Notes: generated from the letters alone by a model not told the origin. 60,000 bases of DNA from Membranipora membranacea (GCA_914767715.1 OU612067.1:126001-186000); one strand, 5' to 3'. Shown: positions 1-12,135, counted from the first letter of the stretch. Translations and numbers: made by a program.

Positions 1-439
1 GCGCATGAATACCGTTTCAAAGTGTGAAATAGCTTGGATTTGGTTGCATTTGGGAGCAATGAACTGTTTTGTTGCCAATAAAAAGGTCAGGATTATACCC
101 CGGACCAAAGGCGTTCAAAAAAGGGTTTAAAAGAAGATATGAGTCCTCAATATGTTTCATAATTTTAAATCATTCATCACATTGTTCCCTCCTCTCCCAC
201 CAGTGCTGCCAAGTCAAGTGTTTTTCCACTTCTTCTTTCTACGCTTCTGCTCTTTTCAAAAAGCGTGGTAATCTACTCTTTTTTAAATTAGAACATCATG
301 CCTATTTTTGTAATCCCCATTCCCATTCAATACCTATTTATATTCATGGTTATAATGTTGTTTCTTACTTACTTGGTACTCGAAGGTTAATCGCCAACTT
401 CTGTGAGAAGGTTGTGGCAATATGTCATCTCGTCTGTCC

Positions 440-935
440 GTCTCCGTTCCGGGTCTGCAACGTAGAGTCGGTAGATCGATCGCCATCAACCTTAGCCTGC
501 CACTGGGGGTCCCTCGAGGAGGGTGATGCCGATCGGTAGGGTGTTCCACAGTTTAGCAGTGCTCATAAAGAAGCTGTTTTGGTGCAGTCTGGTATTGCAG
601 TGAGGGATAAAATACTGCGATTGGTGCTTCCTTTACTGTCCAGCATGTGTAGGATGTGGAGAGAGGTAGTCAGTGATGTTAACAGCAACCTTGTTGTAGT
701 GCATAGCGCGGAAGATGCTGAGCCTTCTTCTCTCCCTCTGGTCTTTCAGTGTGTCCCACTCCAGGTCCTCCAGAAGTTATGTAGTGCTGGTGGTGTGATC
801 AGTTCTTCTGACATTGGACACTATCCGGGCTGCTCTTCTTTGGACTGCTTCAATGGAGTTTATCTGAGTATTGGTCAGAGCTCCATCCCACACCGTGCTC
901 GAGTACTCAATGACGGGTCGTACCAGATTTTGTAG
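440..935 (-). pseudogene. Decayed non-LTR retrotransposon reverse transcriptase, C-terminal part
   Basis: Read on the minus strand from about 935 downward, the translation gives the typical end of a Jockey/CR1-like non-LTR polymerase: LVRPVIEYSSTVWD, then EAVQRRAARIV, later LEDLEWDTLKDQRERRR, and near the end AKLWNTLPIG. These match the conserved 'RP.LEYAS.VWDP', 'lE.vQRRAARfv' and 'LWNsLP' blocks of that family. At least two in-frame stops interrupt it, so it is dead. It is cut off at the high-coordinate side exactly at a long G tract. The rest of the element is not visible, so this is a 3' fragment. Family level is confident; the exact clade is not. Confidence 0.8.
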
Positions 936-939
936 GCTC

Positions 940-960
940 GGGGGGGGGGGGGGGGGGGGG
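940..960. repeat. 21-base G homopolymer
   Basis: An uninterrupted run of G abuts the 5' edge of the retrotransposon fragment. Comparable G or C tracts occur at 12157-12171, about 28171, 34130 and 48918. Such tracts are prone to length error in assemblies and could form quadruplex-like structures. Confidence 0.9.
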
Positions 961-1134
961 ATCGTTGTGCCGATTTGGTTTGGTTATAAACTAAATATCA
1001 CTTTGTTTTTAGTTTTTGTTCATTGGTATATTGCATATATGCAGGTATACCACAGCGCCAAGCCATCTATATCCCCAGCAAAATCTATATTATTTTTCCA
1101 CATAATAGTTGGCAGCCCTGTCCTCCACTAATCC

Positions 1135-1162
1135 CGTACAGTTATTATACAATAACTGTACG
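1135..1162. repeat. Perfect 12-bp-arm palindrome upstream of SSR4
   Basis: The arms CGTACAGTTATT and AATAACTGTACG are exact reverse complements with a 4-base loop. It sits about 360 bp upstream of the SSR4 start codon. It could be a regulatory site or part of a small foldback element; nothing in the sequence decides between these. Confidence 0.7.
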
Positions 1163-1181
1163 ACCTTCCACCCTCCCTGGA

Positions 1182-1211
1182 CCAGGGAGTTTGGGATCCC
1201 AAACTTCCTGG
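1182..1211. repeat. Second palindrome upstream of SSR4
   Basis: An almost perfect 30-bp palindrome runs from CCAGGGAGTTTGGG to its complement ending CCTGG, centred on GGATCC. It lies 20 bp after the palindrome at 1135-1162. The remainder of 961-1517 holds no other recognisable structure and should contain the SSR4 promoter and 5' UTR. Confidence 0.65.
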
Positions 1212-1517
1212 ACTAACCCATATAGTTATCCCTCTATGGACTAACCTCGCTCTAAAAAGTTTAAATTTGGGAGTTGTATTTTCTTCTCTGACGAATTTCA
1301 GTGCACAAAAACTTTTGCGAAATCTAATCTCTAGTATTTCCCAATATCGGTATATTTATATATTCCGACATAAAGTGGAAAAAAGGTCTGCTAATTTACG
1401 TGGCTGTCTTGTCACAAAGGTCAAGGTTGCATTTGAGAAGAAAAAATTTGTCTGGAACCTGCACAACATTCACCAATCTGCCTTTGGATCAAACAGCACG
1501 CTTGTCCATAACTCAGA

Positions 1518-3528
1518 ATGTATTCCATCCACTACTCATTAGCTGTTCTGGCCCTAGCATATTATGCTTCAGGTGAGTCTGTTTTTTTGAATGGGTATTG
1601 AAGTAAAAGTTGAGTGAACAGAAGAGAAAGTTGAAAGAATTAATTAAAATTGAAAATAATGGTAGAAAGATGAGTGAAAATACACATAACATGTACTGTT
1701 GATAAAGCTCTTTAGTATAACCTTGATATTATTGTATACCTCTTCTTCACTACTCTGCTGTGCACATAGATAGTTATTATTCTATCTACTGTCTGTATGC
1801 CTGTGTGTTGTTATGTACATTTATTATTGATGGCTCAAAGTCAAGTCATTGGCCTGGGCATCATTGGCTGGGCTGGCTGGTAGTAAGTATAAAATTTGAA
1901 ACATTAAATATACAGTTTCTTATTTATATGTAGACAAGGCCTATTGTAGGTATGTCACATGTTGTGGTAGGTTGGTATGAACTGCCTAAAATTATCATAA
2001 TAGTATAATGTCAAGAGTAGTGTAGTTGACATTGCTACTACTAACTAATGTGTTAGGTTGGTCATTTTTCCTGAGTTTGTTGGCGTTGCGTATCAACTTG
2101 CATAAAATCCACATCACCTCTGGCCGGATCTTGGAATTTGCAACTTCATCAACTCAAATTTCAGAAGTTAAAACAGCCTTTTAAATCAGTTGAAAACTGT
2201 GTATGGCAAATATGGTTTTAGCTATAGGCAAGTCATAGCCTGTCTAGATAAGTAAACTGAATATTCATTATTGTTGATGTTTGCCTTCTCATGTATTTGT
2301 AGCTGCAGTCAAATCACAGAGTTATACTACTAAAGAAGATATCTCAGCTAGCCGAACTCTCTTCGTATCTCAATTCAACTTTGAAGGAGATGCACCAGTA
2401 TGTATTGTTACAGTAGTATTTTATCAAAACCTACAAATAACCTCCTAATTATTCTGTTTGCAATTAAACAGTGTTGTATTGTGATATCTTGTGTCTTTAT
2501 TTTTTAGAGTTATAAAATGTCAATTTTGGTCAGGCACAATCTTTTTGAAAATAATCAAGACCGCACATCCTTTCTAAACCAACTTGCGTGCATACGCCTA
2601 TAACCATGCTTATTATACCGCTGAAGTGGGATGATGATTTCCTGTTTAACTATTGCGCATTCAGGGGCCGACTAAGACATAGTTTCTTTCCTCCACACAA
2701 GGCCCTAGTTATTTTATCTAATATATCCTGATCAAAATTCTCAAATTGTCCTCCACATTTTTTTACAGAAAGGCACACTATATGCTGAGGTCGGAGACCG
2801 ATCTATGATTGTAGGAAAATCTACCGACGGTAAATCTTTCCAGGTAAGTGAACCATACTCTATATACTGCAGTAGTATACGGACATGATACCCTTAATCA
2901 ACTTGATATGGAAGGAAAATCTGATAAATGCAATGGAACACTTACAAAGATTGACTGGGACTTCCATCAATGGAGCTTAGCTTTCCAATTACCTATTGGT
3001 TAGATCAAGGATTAAGTTCCTATGTACACTGTCACTCTGATTTGTTTGTTTTGAGGTTTCATGGAGTGATGAACACAAAGTAGCAGGAGCAGGTAACTAC
3101 CAAGTAAAGATCTATGATGAGGAAGGTTACAGTAACATCAGAAAAGCCAAGAGAGACGGAGAGGCTTCCAGCGCAAAGCCTGTGGCTACCCTCGACATCA
3201 ACCATCAGGTAGGTTAACTATATAAGGGTAGTAGAGCGCTGACTGTGCTGTACCAGATAGCCCCCTTATGTATATATGACAGATCTACTGATGTTACAGA
3301 GGACTGGTCTACATCACGTGTACCCTCATCACCATCATCATCAATCAACACTGGTAATCTTTGTAATAGTATTCACACTAGTCAGGCGAGATATTGATGA
3401 ATGGTTTTGTCTGTATTTTACAGGGAGTATGGAAGGGACCATGGATCAGCAGTGAGACAGTAGCCTCCATTGTAGCTCTAACACTTATCTACTGTGCCTA
3501 CACCAGAAAATCAGAAATTCTTTCATAA
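1518..3528 (+). CDS. SSR4: Translocon-associated protein subunit delta (TRAP-delta, signal sequence receptor 4)
   Basis: This is a single-pass ER membrane subunit of the TRAP complex, which sits next to the Sec61 translocon and helps some nascent chains to insert. I join five exons: 1518-1572, 2303-2397, 2769-2843, 3056-3208 and 3424-3528. All have GT-AG introns and the phases are consistent. The product is 160 residues, against 173 in human as I remember it. Residues 1-19 are a hydrophobic signal peptide. The lumenal part carries the family blocks LYAEVGD, VSWSDEHK, AGNYQVKIYDEEGYS and the late WKGPWISSE. The last ~25 residues are a membrane anchor plus a short cytosolic tail. The chosen ATG is the one giving a signal peptide. 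The lumenal cysteine pair of vertebrate TRAP-delta is absent here. The gene is tail-to-tail with EXOSC4. Confidence 0.93.
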
Positions 3529-3762
3529 ACTTATCTATAATACTTAGCCAAATGTAGTACATAATTTTAATTCCATCACCACTCATTTATACAGATGCAT
3601 TGATGTATTTCTCTTGCTTTACAAATGTACAAAAATAAAACTATTTAAAGATTCAACTACATTTCATTTAAAAATCTTATATACACCTCAGCAAGTTAAC
3701 ACGCATGGCTTTTGCTCTCTGGCAAAGGACACAGCATGATGAAAAAGAAGTGAGATATTTGC
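3529..3762. other. Shared 3' flank of convergent SSR4 and EXOSC4
   Basis: Only 234 bp separate the two stop codons, so the 3' UTRs of the convergent transcripts probably lie very close or overlap. A clear AATAAA serves SSR4. I saw no equally clear hexamer for EXOSC4 on the minus strand. Confidence 0.7.
3634..3639 (+). terminator. Polyadenylation signal of SSR4
   Basis: AATAAA lies 106 bp after the SSR4 stop codon in an A-rich stretch. It is the first canonical hexamer downstream of the gene. Confidence 0.7.
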
Positions 3763-5544
3763 TCATTCCCCCATCGTAGTCATAGTATCTGATATATGAT
3801 CCCTGATTGTATTATCTAGTACATTATGTATGTCTCTACATCCCTTCATACACATATCACTGACTTTAGATACATGATCCTCGTGTATCCGACCATTAAT
3901 CTGCAGAAACACTATCTGTTCAGACTTGGGCAGTATAGCCATTACAACCTACAACAAATCAGGGAATAAGTTATTGCAGAGGAATGAAATATTTCGCCAT
4001 TGCAACAAAATTTAAAAGCTCAATATGTATTCTGTTAGTTGGTATCACCATCAGCATTGTTTATGTATAACTCAGTACATGATGCTCTGCTCACCTCCAC
4101 ACCGGCTTGGCTTTCCTCCATATTATTAATATCGACGATGGGCGTTTCTTTGATAAAGCTTGATGAAGAGGCGCACACAATATCCTTCATAGGTATACCT
4201 GCGTCAATGAGAGCCAGTGTCGCAGCATTTATAGAGGCGCAGTAATTACCACCATCTGACTGTAACACCTGAAATAAATTCAATCATGTTGGTAGCCATT
4301 TGTATAGATGCAGTTGGCTGTTGAATTGCATGACACAGATGAGGCTCTTCGATCATTTTATAGAATATAATACAAAATCAGATATTGCGTTGTGAACATT
4401 GACTGAACAAGGCAGTTTGGCGTCATAACAATATTACCCCTAATAGGCTTGAATAGTGGTGGATATATATCATTACCTCCACAAATATGTCTATTTGAGA
4501 CTTTGGATACAGTTGTGTCATTATTGCTGCTTCAAAGGTCTGCTGCATGTGTAGGGTCATCTCTATGGATTTCCTATCTCCTCGAGGACGATTCTTCCTC
4601 TCACCTATAATATAATAATAATAGTGAGTCAGCACTATCTATTCCCTCACTACTGGGAAGACAATCAACTATGGGCCTTTATTCAGTACATATTTCTATA
4701 GGATTTTTCCTGTCCGCCATTTTAATGTTTGAACCTCAACAAAGCATGATTCCACACCAGTAATGTTTTTCATAGGTGTAAGAATACTTAGAAGACTCTA
4801 CCTGTGCTGAAAGTAGCCATACTGTACTGACAGTTTACTAAAACTCGATCATGGAGTGCTCTGCTTCTTGCTCCTGTAATCTGGAAATCATAAAAAAATG
4901 GAAGTCTCTATGCGATTTGTCTTCTCACCTCAGTATTTTAATTATAGTATTAGATTTATAAAGTATTGACGCATAAACAGTCCTAGCTACGCCCAGTCAG
5001 GGAATTTGGTTTCATGTTTGTAGAACATGTTGAAGTGCATTTATGGAGTTGTCCTATCATTAGGTAAGAGAAGATAATAATAAAGGGTCTATTTTTAAAA
5101 TTGGATTATTAACAATCTAATGGATATAAAGAACAAAAGAGGCAGGAGCCTGCCCGTGACCTCTTAGACCTTCCACCCCTGTTATTCTGCAAAGTTCTGA
5201 CTGCTTGTCTAAGGGATGAAAAGTAATGCTGACTGGCATGGGACAACTGAGGAAAACAGCCATATAAAAGGTAGAACAACCTACTACATGCCAAAATGAT
5301 GATTCCACCACTTCAGAATTACTCACATGATTTGCTACCTCTAGCCATAGATTGTAAGGTTTTCTATTCTTACCTCATGTGGACCGTAGACTGCAGCTAA
5401 GACTTTGGTATTCCCTTGTTCTATGTAAGCAGATCCATCGGCCTGACTGAATACACCCAGCTTACATGAAACCTTCCTCAGCTCACCGGGGCGCCGACCA
5501 TCGAGCCTCAGTCCCTGGTCTGATAACATATTTGTGCCAGACAT
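3763..5544 (-). CDS. EXOSC4: Exosome complex component RRP41 (RNase PH-like)
   Basis: This is a subunit of the hexameric ring of the RNA exosome, which feeds RNA to the RRP44 and RRP6 nucleases in 3'-5' decay and processing. Exons on the minus strand are 5544-5374, 4880-4802, 4604-4477, 4268-4095 and 3948-3763. Phases agree, and the product is 245 residues, the length I remember for human EXOSC4. Conserved blocks run in order: LSDQGLRLDGRRPGELRK near the N-terminus, ADGSAYIEQGNTKVLAAVYG, VNCQYSMATFSTGERK, RPRGDRKSIEM, FEAAIMTQLYPKSQIDIFVE, LQSDGGNYCASINAATLAL, IDAGIPMKDIVCA and a C-terminal helix region. This is a full-length RNase PH fold. In animals the subunit is catalytically inert and structural. 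The start ATG is the only one before the LSDQG block that keeps the frame. Confidence 0.95.
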
Positions 5545-5985
5545 TATAAATCTGCAGAAGAATCAAAACAGCTATGGGACTAGGAAAAGTGACTGGCATG
5601 AAAAATCACATAGAAACTGATCAGCATACTGAATCAGTGTGGCTTTTGGACACGCTAGGTGACTTGAAGTATGTTTTCACAATCAAACCAAATATGATTT
5701 TAGGACCTAGCTTCACCCTTGAGCAATAAGTTTCATTGATTATCTTTTCATCCTTTAGTGCATAGCTCTAGTAGAAAATAAAGCAGGCAGACATGACTGT
5801 GCTTATGGATCGGTAGATTGTGTCCCTCGGCTGTACATATGGAAATAAATAGCCTGATATTTAAGTAGGAGTGAAAGTATAACTGTCAAGGAATCACTTC
5901 ATGTACCAACAGCTTCAGGATACCTTGACATCAAACACACTTAAAACCCTGCTAGCCATGTAACACAGGGCTATATGTAACACAG
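5545..5985. other. EXOSC4 upstream region, no gene seen
   Basis: This should hold the EXOSC4 promoter and 5' UTR. I see no coding frame, repeat or obvious control element in it. Confidence 0.5.
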
Positions 5986-6310
5986 GATTTAGTGACGCAG
6001 ATTTCAGCCAAATATCAATGTATCTCAAAGTGTCCCTAGCCCTCAATATCCTAGTCGTCCCGTCAAGTGACTGAGCTCATGTAGCTTATCTAAAATGTGG
6101 ACACTTCTGTCTAGAAATTGTCCGCCTATACTAATTTTACCATGCTGACCACAACTCGATGCTCATATTTGTTCGATAACCAATACATCGAAAGATTGAG
6201 AGCCTTCAAACATCAACGTTTTGTGAGGATTTGTTGATGATTTTTACAAAGGCTTCAACAAGGAGTTATTCATACTAGGGTGGCATTAAGTTTACAGAAA
6301 AACTTGTCGT
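5986..6310 (+). repeat. Dispersed repeat, copy 1
   Basis: This segment aligns along its length with 7945-8290 in the same orientation. Shared landmarks in order are TTTCAGC.AAAT.TCAATG, AAAGTGTCCCT, AGCTTATCTA.AATGTG, GAGCC.TCAAACA and TTCATACTAGGGTGGCAT. It is non-coding and diverged by eye by roughly a quarter. It is likely an old non-autonomous transposon of unassigned class. Confidence 0.75.
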
Positions 6311-6742
6311 ATACCAATATCATCTTTCTGATGACAGCATGATGTTCAGACCTTATCAGAGAGCAACTTCACGGGACATCAAAATTTAACAAACAACAAG
6401 AGTCCAAACACTTGCGACCCCTGTTTCATACTCATTAAATCCTGTCCAACTCATACAGCTACCATGTCCCATTCCATATGACACACACCTCTTCCTCCCC
6501 ACTATACGGTCTAGTGTAACGTTGAACTTCATATAAGTTCACTATTCTTGCTTTGAAATTCTGCTGTAACAGACCCAGATGCCTGTTAATTCACTTTGCG
6601 CATGTACAACCAATCAGTTCAGGTTGGTTATCTTTGCACCGCTTTTGATTAATCCAAAAATGCAAAAACCAAAAAATGAAAATTCATCTCCACCTGCGCT
6701 GGGAAAACGCAGGCTTCAAAAGGGAAAATATAAATAGGTCGA

Positions 6743-7250
6743 TTGGGCCACTTTGTATCTCAGAGTCGAGTTGAATATATCATGAACTTCTCGCTTAACT
6801 ATTGCAACAAGGACAGCGAGCCAGCGATTTGTGACCAACGCTCAATAAATCCTGTAGTACCTGTTAAATTTGTAGGAATTTTAGTTGATAACCACCTTAC
6901 CTTTTTAGATCATGTAGAACATTGAGTCAAGAGATGCTCAACTCAAAGTGCCAGTTACAAAAGATCGGAATGGACGCCTTTGGTTTGAAGACATACTATT
7001 TGTACAAATATACGTTCTGTTTTATCTTATGCATCCCCTGTAAATTTTGTTATCCAACACATCGAAGCTGAAGTTGGAACATGTACAGGATTCAGCCACT
7101 AAAATAATCGAGCCAGACATGGATTATGCTGAAAAACTCGAATTGTTAGAGCTGCTTTCTCTCTATGATTGTATTTCTGAGGTTTCAAAACCTGTTTTTA
7201 ACAATATTGCGTCAAATGAAGACTATCCTTTTTTTAGTCGTGTTGTTTTT
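6743..7250 (+). pseudogene. Degenerate non-LTR reverse transcriptase fragment
   Basis: Two reading frames on the plus strand together recall the thumb end of a non-LTR polymerase. The first has VVPVKFVGILVDNHLTFLDHVEH, like the family block 'vKyLGv.lD..LtW..Hi', at about 6855-6924. It is followed by VLSYASPV at about 7018 and then, in a shifted frame, KLEHVQDSATKII and LELLSLYD. At least one stop and one frameshift separate them, so it is not functional. It lies between the two copies of the dispersed repeat at 5986 and 7945. Confidence 0.6.
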
Positions 7251-7518
7251 AACTGTTTAGTCGTGTTGTTTTTAACTGTACATACCATCTATCGCCCACC
7301 AAAGTGCAAAACACAAAAGCGTTTAAAGATTTTTTTTCCATACTACATATCAGGTATCTACAAAAATTTTAATATTTCAATTCAATGTACAAATCCAATT
7401 TTATCGCCTGTTGATACATGGATTGTATTAGTAAACCTAACCTATAGGCCTAGGTATATCTACCAACCATTCCAGCCTGTCTTGTCATGCTTGTTATCCC
7501 ATGTTTAGAGGGGAAAAC

Positions 7519-7604
7519 CATGGGCCCCTGGGACTTACATATCTTTACTTTGCCAATGTCCAGTATCAACACTAAACAGCGGGACACCAACAGACTACTA
7601 TCAG
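7519..7604 (+). mobile_element. Half-arm remnant of a palindromic element
   Basis: The sequence starting CATGGGCCCCTGGGACTTAC and running through TTTGCCAATGTCCA.TATCAAC is nearly identical to one arm of the palindrome at 13349-13498 and to the core of the element at 12136-12421. Here only one arm is present. The following 22 bp (7583-7604) recur exactly, inverted, at 12501-12522, which suggests shared or nested insertions. Confidence 0.65.
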
Positions 7605-7944
7605 TTAGCCTCGTCACGTGTCCACTGGTTTTGGTTTTTTGGGTGGCCTTGTATTTCTTGGTATAGTATCAGTAGTTGTCTTCTGCTGTTTTAGCTCTAA
7701 TCTTCACCACTTTGAGCTTTGACTTTTTCTCTGTTCCATAGGCAAATAAATTAACTTTGTCATTTATCATATTCAAAATAAATATAAATGAGTTAATTGC
7801 ACTAAATTAGGCACTGCAAAGGCATTTTCAAAGGTAGTCTGGTCAATTTTTAAACCAACTCATCAGATGTAAAATTGTGTCACGAATTCAACTATGTTTT
7901 TATTTTTTAGATCAGAGCCCTAGATCAAAAGTTAGGGGGGATTT

Positions 7945-8290
7945 GGTGACGCAAATTTTCAGCAAAATCTCAATGATAAAGTGTCCCTGGCACCCAACAT
8001 TCGTGACGTCGCGTCATACATGGTTACTGAGCAATGCACTCCTCTAGCTTATCTATAATGTGTGCATTTCTTTCATCTAAGTGTCTACCTGTGCTAATTC
8101 TACCCTGCTGATCACAATGCAATTTTCAGATTTGTTCTAGGGCCAATACTTCAGGAGATAGTGAGCCATCAAACACCGACATTTTGAGTCGACTTGTTAA
8201 TATGCTGTATATCAAACCGTATGAAGGCTTTAACATAGAGTAATTCATACTAGGGTGGCATACAGTTTCACAGGATTGCTTTTCTTGTAC
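7945..8290 (+). repeat. Dispersed repeat, copy 2
   Basis: Same family and orientation as 5986-6310. Both end with TTCATACTAGGGTGGCAT followed by a short A/G-rich stretch. It is immediately followed by a partial third copy. Confidence 0.75.
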
Positions 8291-8375
8291 TAATTTTACC
8301 CTTGTGATCATGATGCAATGTTCAGATCTTTTCTAGGACCAATATTACAGGATATAGAGGGCTGTCAAACACCAA
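8289..8375 (+). repeat. Dispersed repeat, partial copy 3
   Basis: A truncated third copy shares CTAATTTTACC, GATGCAATGTTCAGAT, CTAGG.CCAATA and TCAAACACC with the middle of copy 2 and is fused directly to its end. Confidence 0.6.
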
Positions 8376-9045
8376 GAGCAAAAGACGTGAGGGAAAGATA
8401 AAAAGAATGACGAATTCAAAAGCGAGAGAGAGAGAGTTTACAGTAATAAAGATGAATGAGGGGTGAGATGAGATAAGCCTAGGATACTCAGAGTCTTCTG
8501 GATCTAAATCATACAATCTAATAGAACTTGCTCACACCAAACAATGGAAACTGTTATATACAACTTAAAAATCTTGTACGAATATGTAATCTATGCTCTT
8601 AAATTTGTGGAAAAAACCACCATACCATTTAATTAAAGTGCTTGTAAAGAAAACAGGTTTTTGGTATCATTCTATAGCTCTCAGTCTAGTTTAGAACATT
8701 ATGCTATGTCCAAAAGCAGCCTGTGGCCCAGTTAAGAATTATTTTCACTCAAAGTTGGGATGAGAAGGTACTAAAAAGGTACTATTTTTCTCCTTTGGAG
8801 TTGTGATCACTTGTAGAAAATAGTACCTTTAGTACCTTAGATTATAATGGGAATATACAGTATCTCGTAAATAAGACTTTTTGTTATGACACGGTGGTTT
8901 TGACATTCCCTGCATACAATATTAAACCACACAGAATTTATCAATTGAATGAATGAGTGAATACAATGCAAAGTTAATCTGTCCCATGTTATGTGGCTTA
9001 GCTGGTAAAATGGGATAGTGTATAAAATTTCATAATTGAATGACA

Positions 9046-9213
9046 AAGCAAACGATCGAAATCAAGCACGGCAAAAATTACAACTCTTGCTCATCCGATA
9101 GCGAGAGTGAAAATTATAGGGAGATTAACAGATCCAGTGAGAGCGAGATTGAATATCATTCAGGAGGCAATTGTAGCAAATCGACGTCGAGTCCATGTGA
9201 TTATTTATGATAG
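9046..9213 (+). other. Short acidic, serine-rich coding-like segment
   Basis: One frame stays open for about 55 codons and ends at a stop. Its composition is protein-like, including SSDSESENY and SSESEIEYH. Such acidic Ser/Glu stretches occur at the N-terminus of some transposases, but they are too low in complexity to assign. No start codon or splice partner is evident. It may be a transposon remnant or chance. Confidence 0.25.
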
Positions 9214-10039
9214 GGAAAATGTCCCTGAGGTAGTCACACCAATGAACTTAGTTCATTGGTCACACCACTAAGTTTAAATCTGTATGATTTCGGCCACTTG
9301 GAATAACCCACAGTGCTTTGACAGATACAACATTTTCTGTTAACCATGGTTACCGCTCGAGATAGAAATTGGCAATATAAAGGCAGATCAATACATGGCT
9401 AAAGTATTTCAAGGTTTTGTTTATATTTATTTGATGAATAAATGAGATTGTGGCTACATGGATTGTATTGAAGATTATGAATACTAAGATATGACATTCC
9501 AATCAAACTCTGTCTTCAGCTGTTATGCTTTATGATTAGTGGCTTTCAATAGAATTTCAATGGAAGATACAAAATTTACACATGTAAACTGGATTTTTTC
9601 TAATTTGCACAAAAATCTAAAATAATTTGTTTTTAAATCTCGACATTTCAGGCATTAGGATGATGTTAAAATCCAAAGCATGCGATGATTAATACTGAGT
9701 GATTTAAAGTTTTGAGAATCTTTACAACAATTTTTGCAAATATTCTGATGTTTGGACTCACAAGATTTTCTCGGGTAAACTTTGTTGTTTACATCAAAAA
9801 CTGGAATTTACAAGTCACAAAGTAAATTGAAGTAAATAAAATAAAATTGTCATCTAATTATTTTGGACTTCAGGGTGACGAAAAATGTAAATGAATTTGA
9901 CTGCCTCCTAAAGAGAGGAGTATTGATAATCGTGTAAGCAGTGGAATACCTTGAGAAACTTTCTATATTATTTTACATCATATCTTGTCCATCTGTGCAT
10001 CACAGATACTCAGCACATCTAAACATGGACTATCAATAT

Positions 10040-10327
10040 TACTGACTGAGTGCAGCATGCCATATGGGAACCTATGTCAAAGCACACATCAGTCACATAG
10101 GAAATTAATTTGTCGAGTTTTTGAGTTATTTCATCAGTCTGGATCTTATTTGGGGGGCTAGTGTTGGATATTATCGCAAGATTTGGTACTAACCATAAAG
10201 CATTGTATGGACCATTTTTAGGTAAATCTGAAATAAGCAAGGCTTTGTCAGCAGGAAGAATCCATTGCTCCAGTGTAATCTTATTTAAACAGAGCAAACA
10301 AGCGCAGCGGTATGTAATGAAAATCAC
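10040..10327 (-). other. Unassigned open frame, coding-like
   Basis: A minus-strand frame reads through with protein-like composition, for example ITLEQWILPADKALL, NALWLVPNLAI and IQTDEITQKLDKLISYVTD. I do not recognise the family. It lies in a region otherwise made of repeats, so a transposon-derived fragment is the likeliest reading. Confidence 0.25.
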
Positions 10328-12135
10328 TCGCTTGAAAAGCTGTGGACAGGGAATGGGTCATAGTCATTGATTGTAATGTACAGTCAGTATTTATAATCTT
10401 TGGTACAGTGGTTCTTCTAATCTCTTCTTCAACATGGGCTCATAACAGAAATGAAGGTTGTTTTGATTAGCGGTCTCAACTCATTAAATTTGAACTTTTA
10501 TGTCATCGACAGACTTGTGAGTGACTTTGCCATGTATTTGCAAAAGTTGTTATCTTACCACAATAGTCACTATTATTACTGTATTTCCCCCATAATAGGC
10601 TCATTACAAATCGCCTGGACAAGTTGGGCTGTGCATGAGTAGGCAACTCAATAGTGTTAACTTATAACCCCCAAACCTACCAGACCAAGTAACCCTGAAG
10701 ACTTATTTTTCATGCAAATGCATGTGTGATAGCTGTCTTAATCTCAATTCAATCTCAAAACTGATACCAAGAACCCTGTTCCTTTACAAACACTTTAAGT
10801 CCATTTGCATAAACCCAGTCAAAAAGCTGTTATGTTGGTATTTAATTTGCTTTCGGAATCAGCTTGCAAATGCAAATCTTCACTTTTGCACCGAGGCATA
10901 GGATGCTAGTGAAGGCAGGCAAAGTCAGCGCAGAGATAGATGTTCAATAACCTTGAGACAATCAAACTCTGTGATGTCTAGGGTGCATTTTGTAGTAGTC
11001 TCATGCGGATATTACATTACAACAAGATGCTGTATCAAGGATCTATCTTGTGGAGGGTAGACTTGGTTCTCTCATGTATCGCAGTATGTTATGGTACAAA
11101 CCTCACAGGATACATAAATATACATCAGTGTTTGTAGAGATAGGCTTATATTTCAGGACAGACACTGACTAAATGCTTCTTATGCTGAGGTGAGCAGGTA
11201 GGTGCAGTTATGTTAAGAGCATGTAGTGTGCTGGTCAGATTAAGTCATAGATAAATCCTAAGATGTTATTGTTTACATGACCACACACTGTCAATGTCTT
11301 TTTGAAATGAGCTTGCTACTACTACTACAACTCGTGAGAAAGGAATTAAGTGATCATCACAACTAATGTCTTCGTCAACTCTCAGGAGTTTGTCATAGAG
11401 GCCTAGCACTTGCCAATGAATAGAACATTTTACCAACTTAGCTTCAACTGTCTTCAGTAACATGATGGATTTGGAAGCAAAACAATCAAATTTTGACTAG
11501 TAGCTAGGCCTGCCACACACTCTATTTTGTTCTGTCAGCACTTTTTGTAAGTAGTCTCTGGGTCTGCATCAGGTTGTAATGAATAGGAATCACATTGACT
11601 GCAGTTTGAAGCATTGCTATGCACACAATGTCATGCTGCAAGCAACCATTCATTGACATTGAGAAAAAAAATATACTGAAATTTTTTTTGTAAACATGAC
11701 ATTCTTAAAATGACTGTAGTTTCACAATTCACGCTTTGATTTTCTTGAATGTATTTTCAGAATCAGCAGACTCTGTAGAATATTCCCTCTGCAACAATGT
11801 ATGACTTAAAATGTTTCTGAAAAAAGTTACAAGTGTTTGAATGTCAGCAAACTTTGGTCAACCATCTCTCCAAGATTTACTGAAGTAATAGACCTGTTTT
11901 TGGCATAGGATCCGCGTGATTCTGAGACTATTTTCATTTTGTCTCTGAGTTTTCCCAGTCAGGAAATACTTGAGGAAAACTACACCCATTTTTTGCTAAA
12001 AATGCGCGAGTGCACAGGGACAAATTCATATATGAGAATTTGAGCCTTTTCAGAATTGTTAGTGGGAGCCTTTGCAGTGCCTAACTAAATATTGCAGCAA
12101 TAATGTGAAAACATGGCTGAGTTAAAAAAATTTGT

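Larger units (their letters stand above)
8376..12135. other. Long A+T-rich stretch with no established gene
   Basis: I find no spliced gene, tRNA or clear transposon here. Two coding-like segments are listed separately (9046-9213 plus, 10040-10327 minus). A short perfect palindrome, ACCAATGAAC then GTTCATTGGT, lies at about 9238-9260. Confidence 0.5.

Noticed and set aside
4039-4245. Plus-strand frame over EXOSC4 exon 4
   Set aside because: It is antisense to a well-conserved exosome exon.
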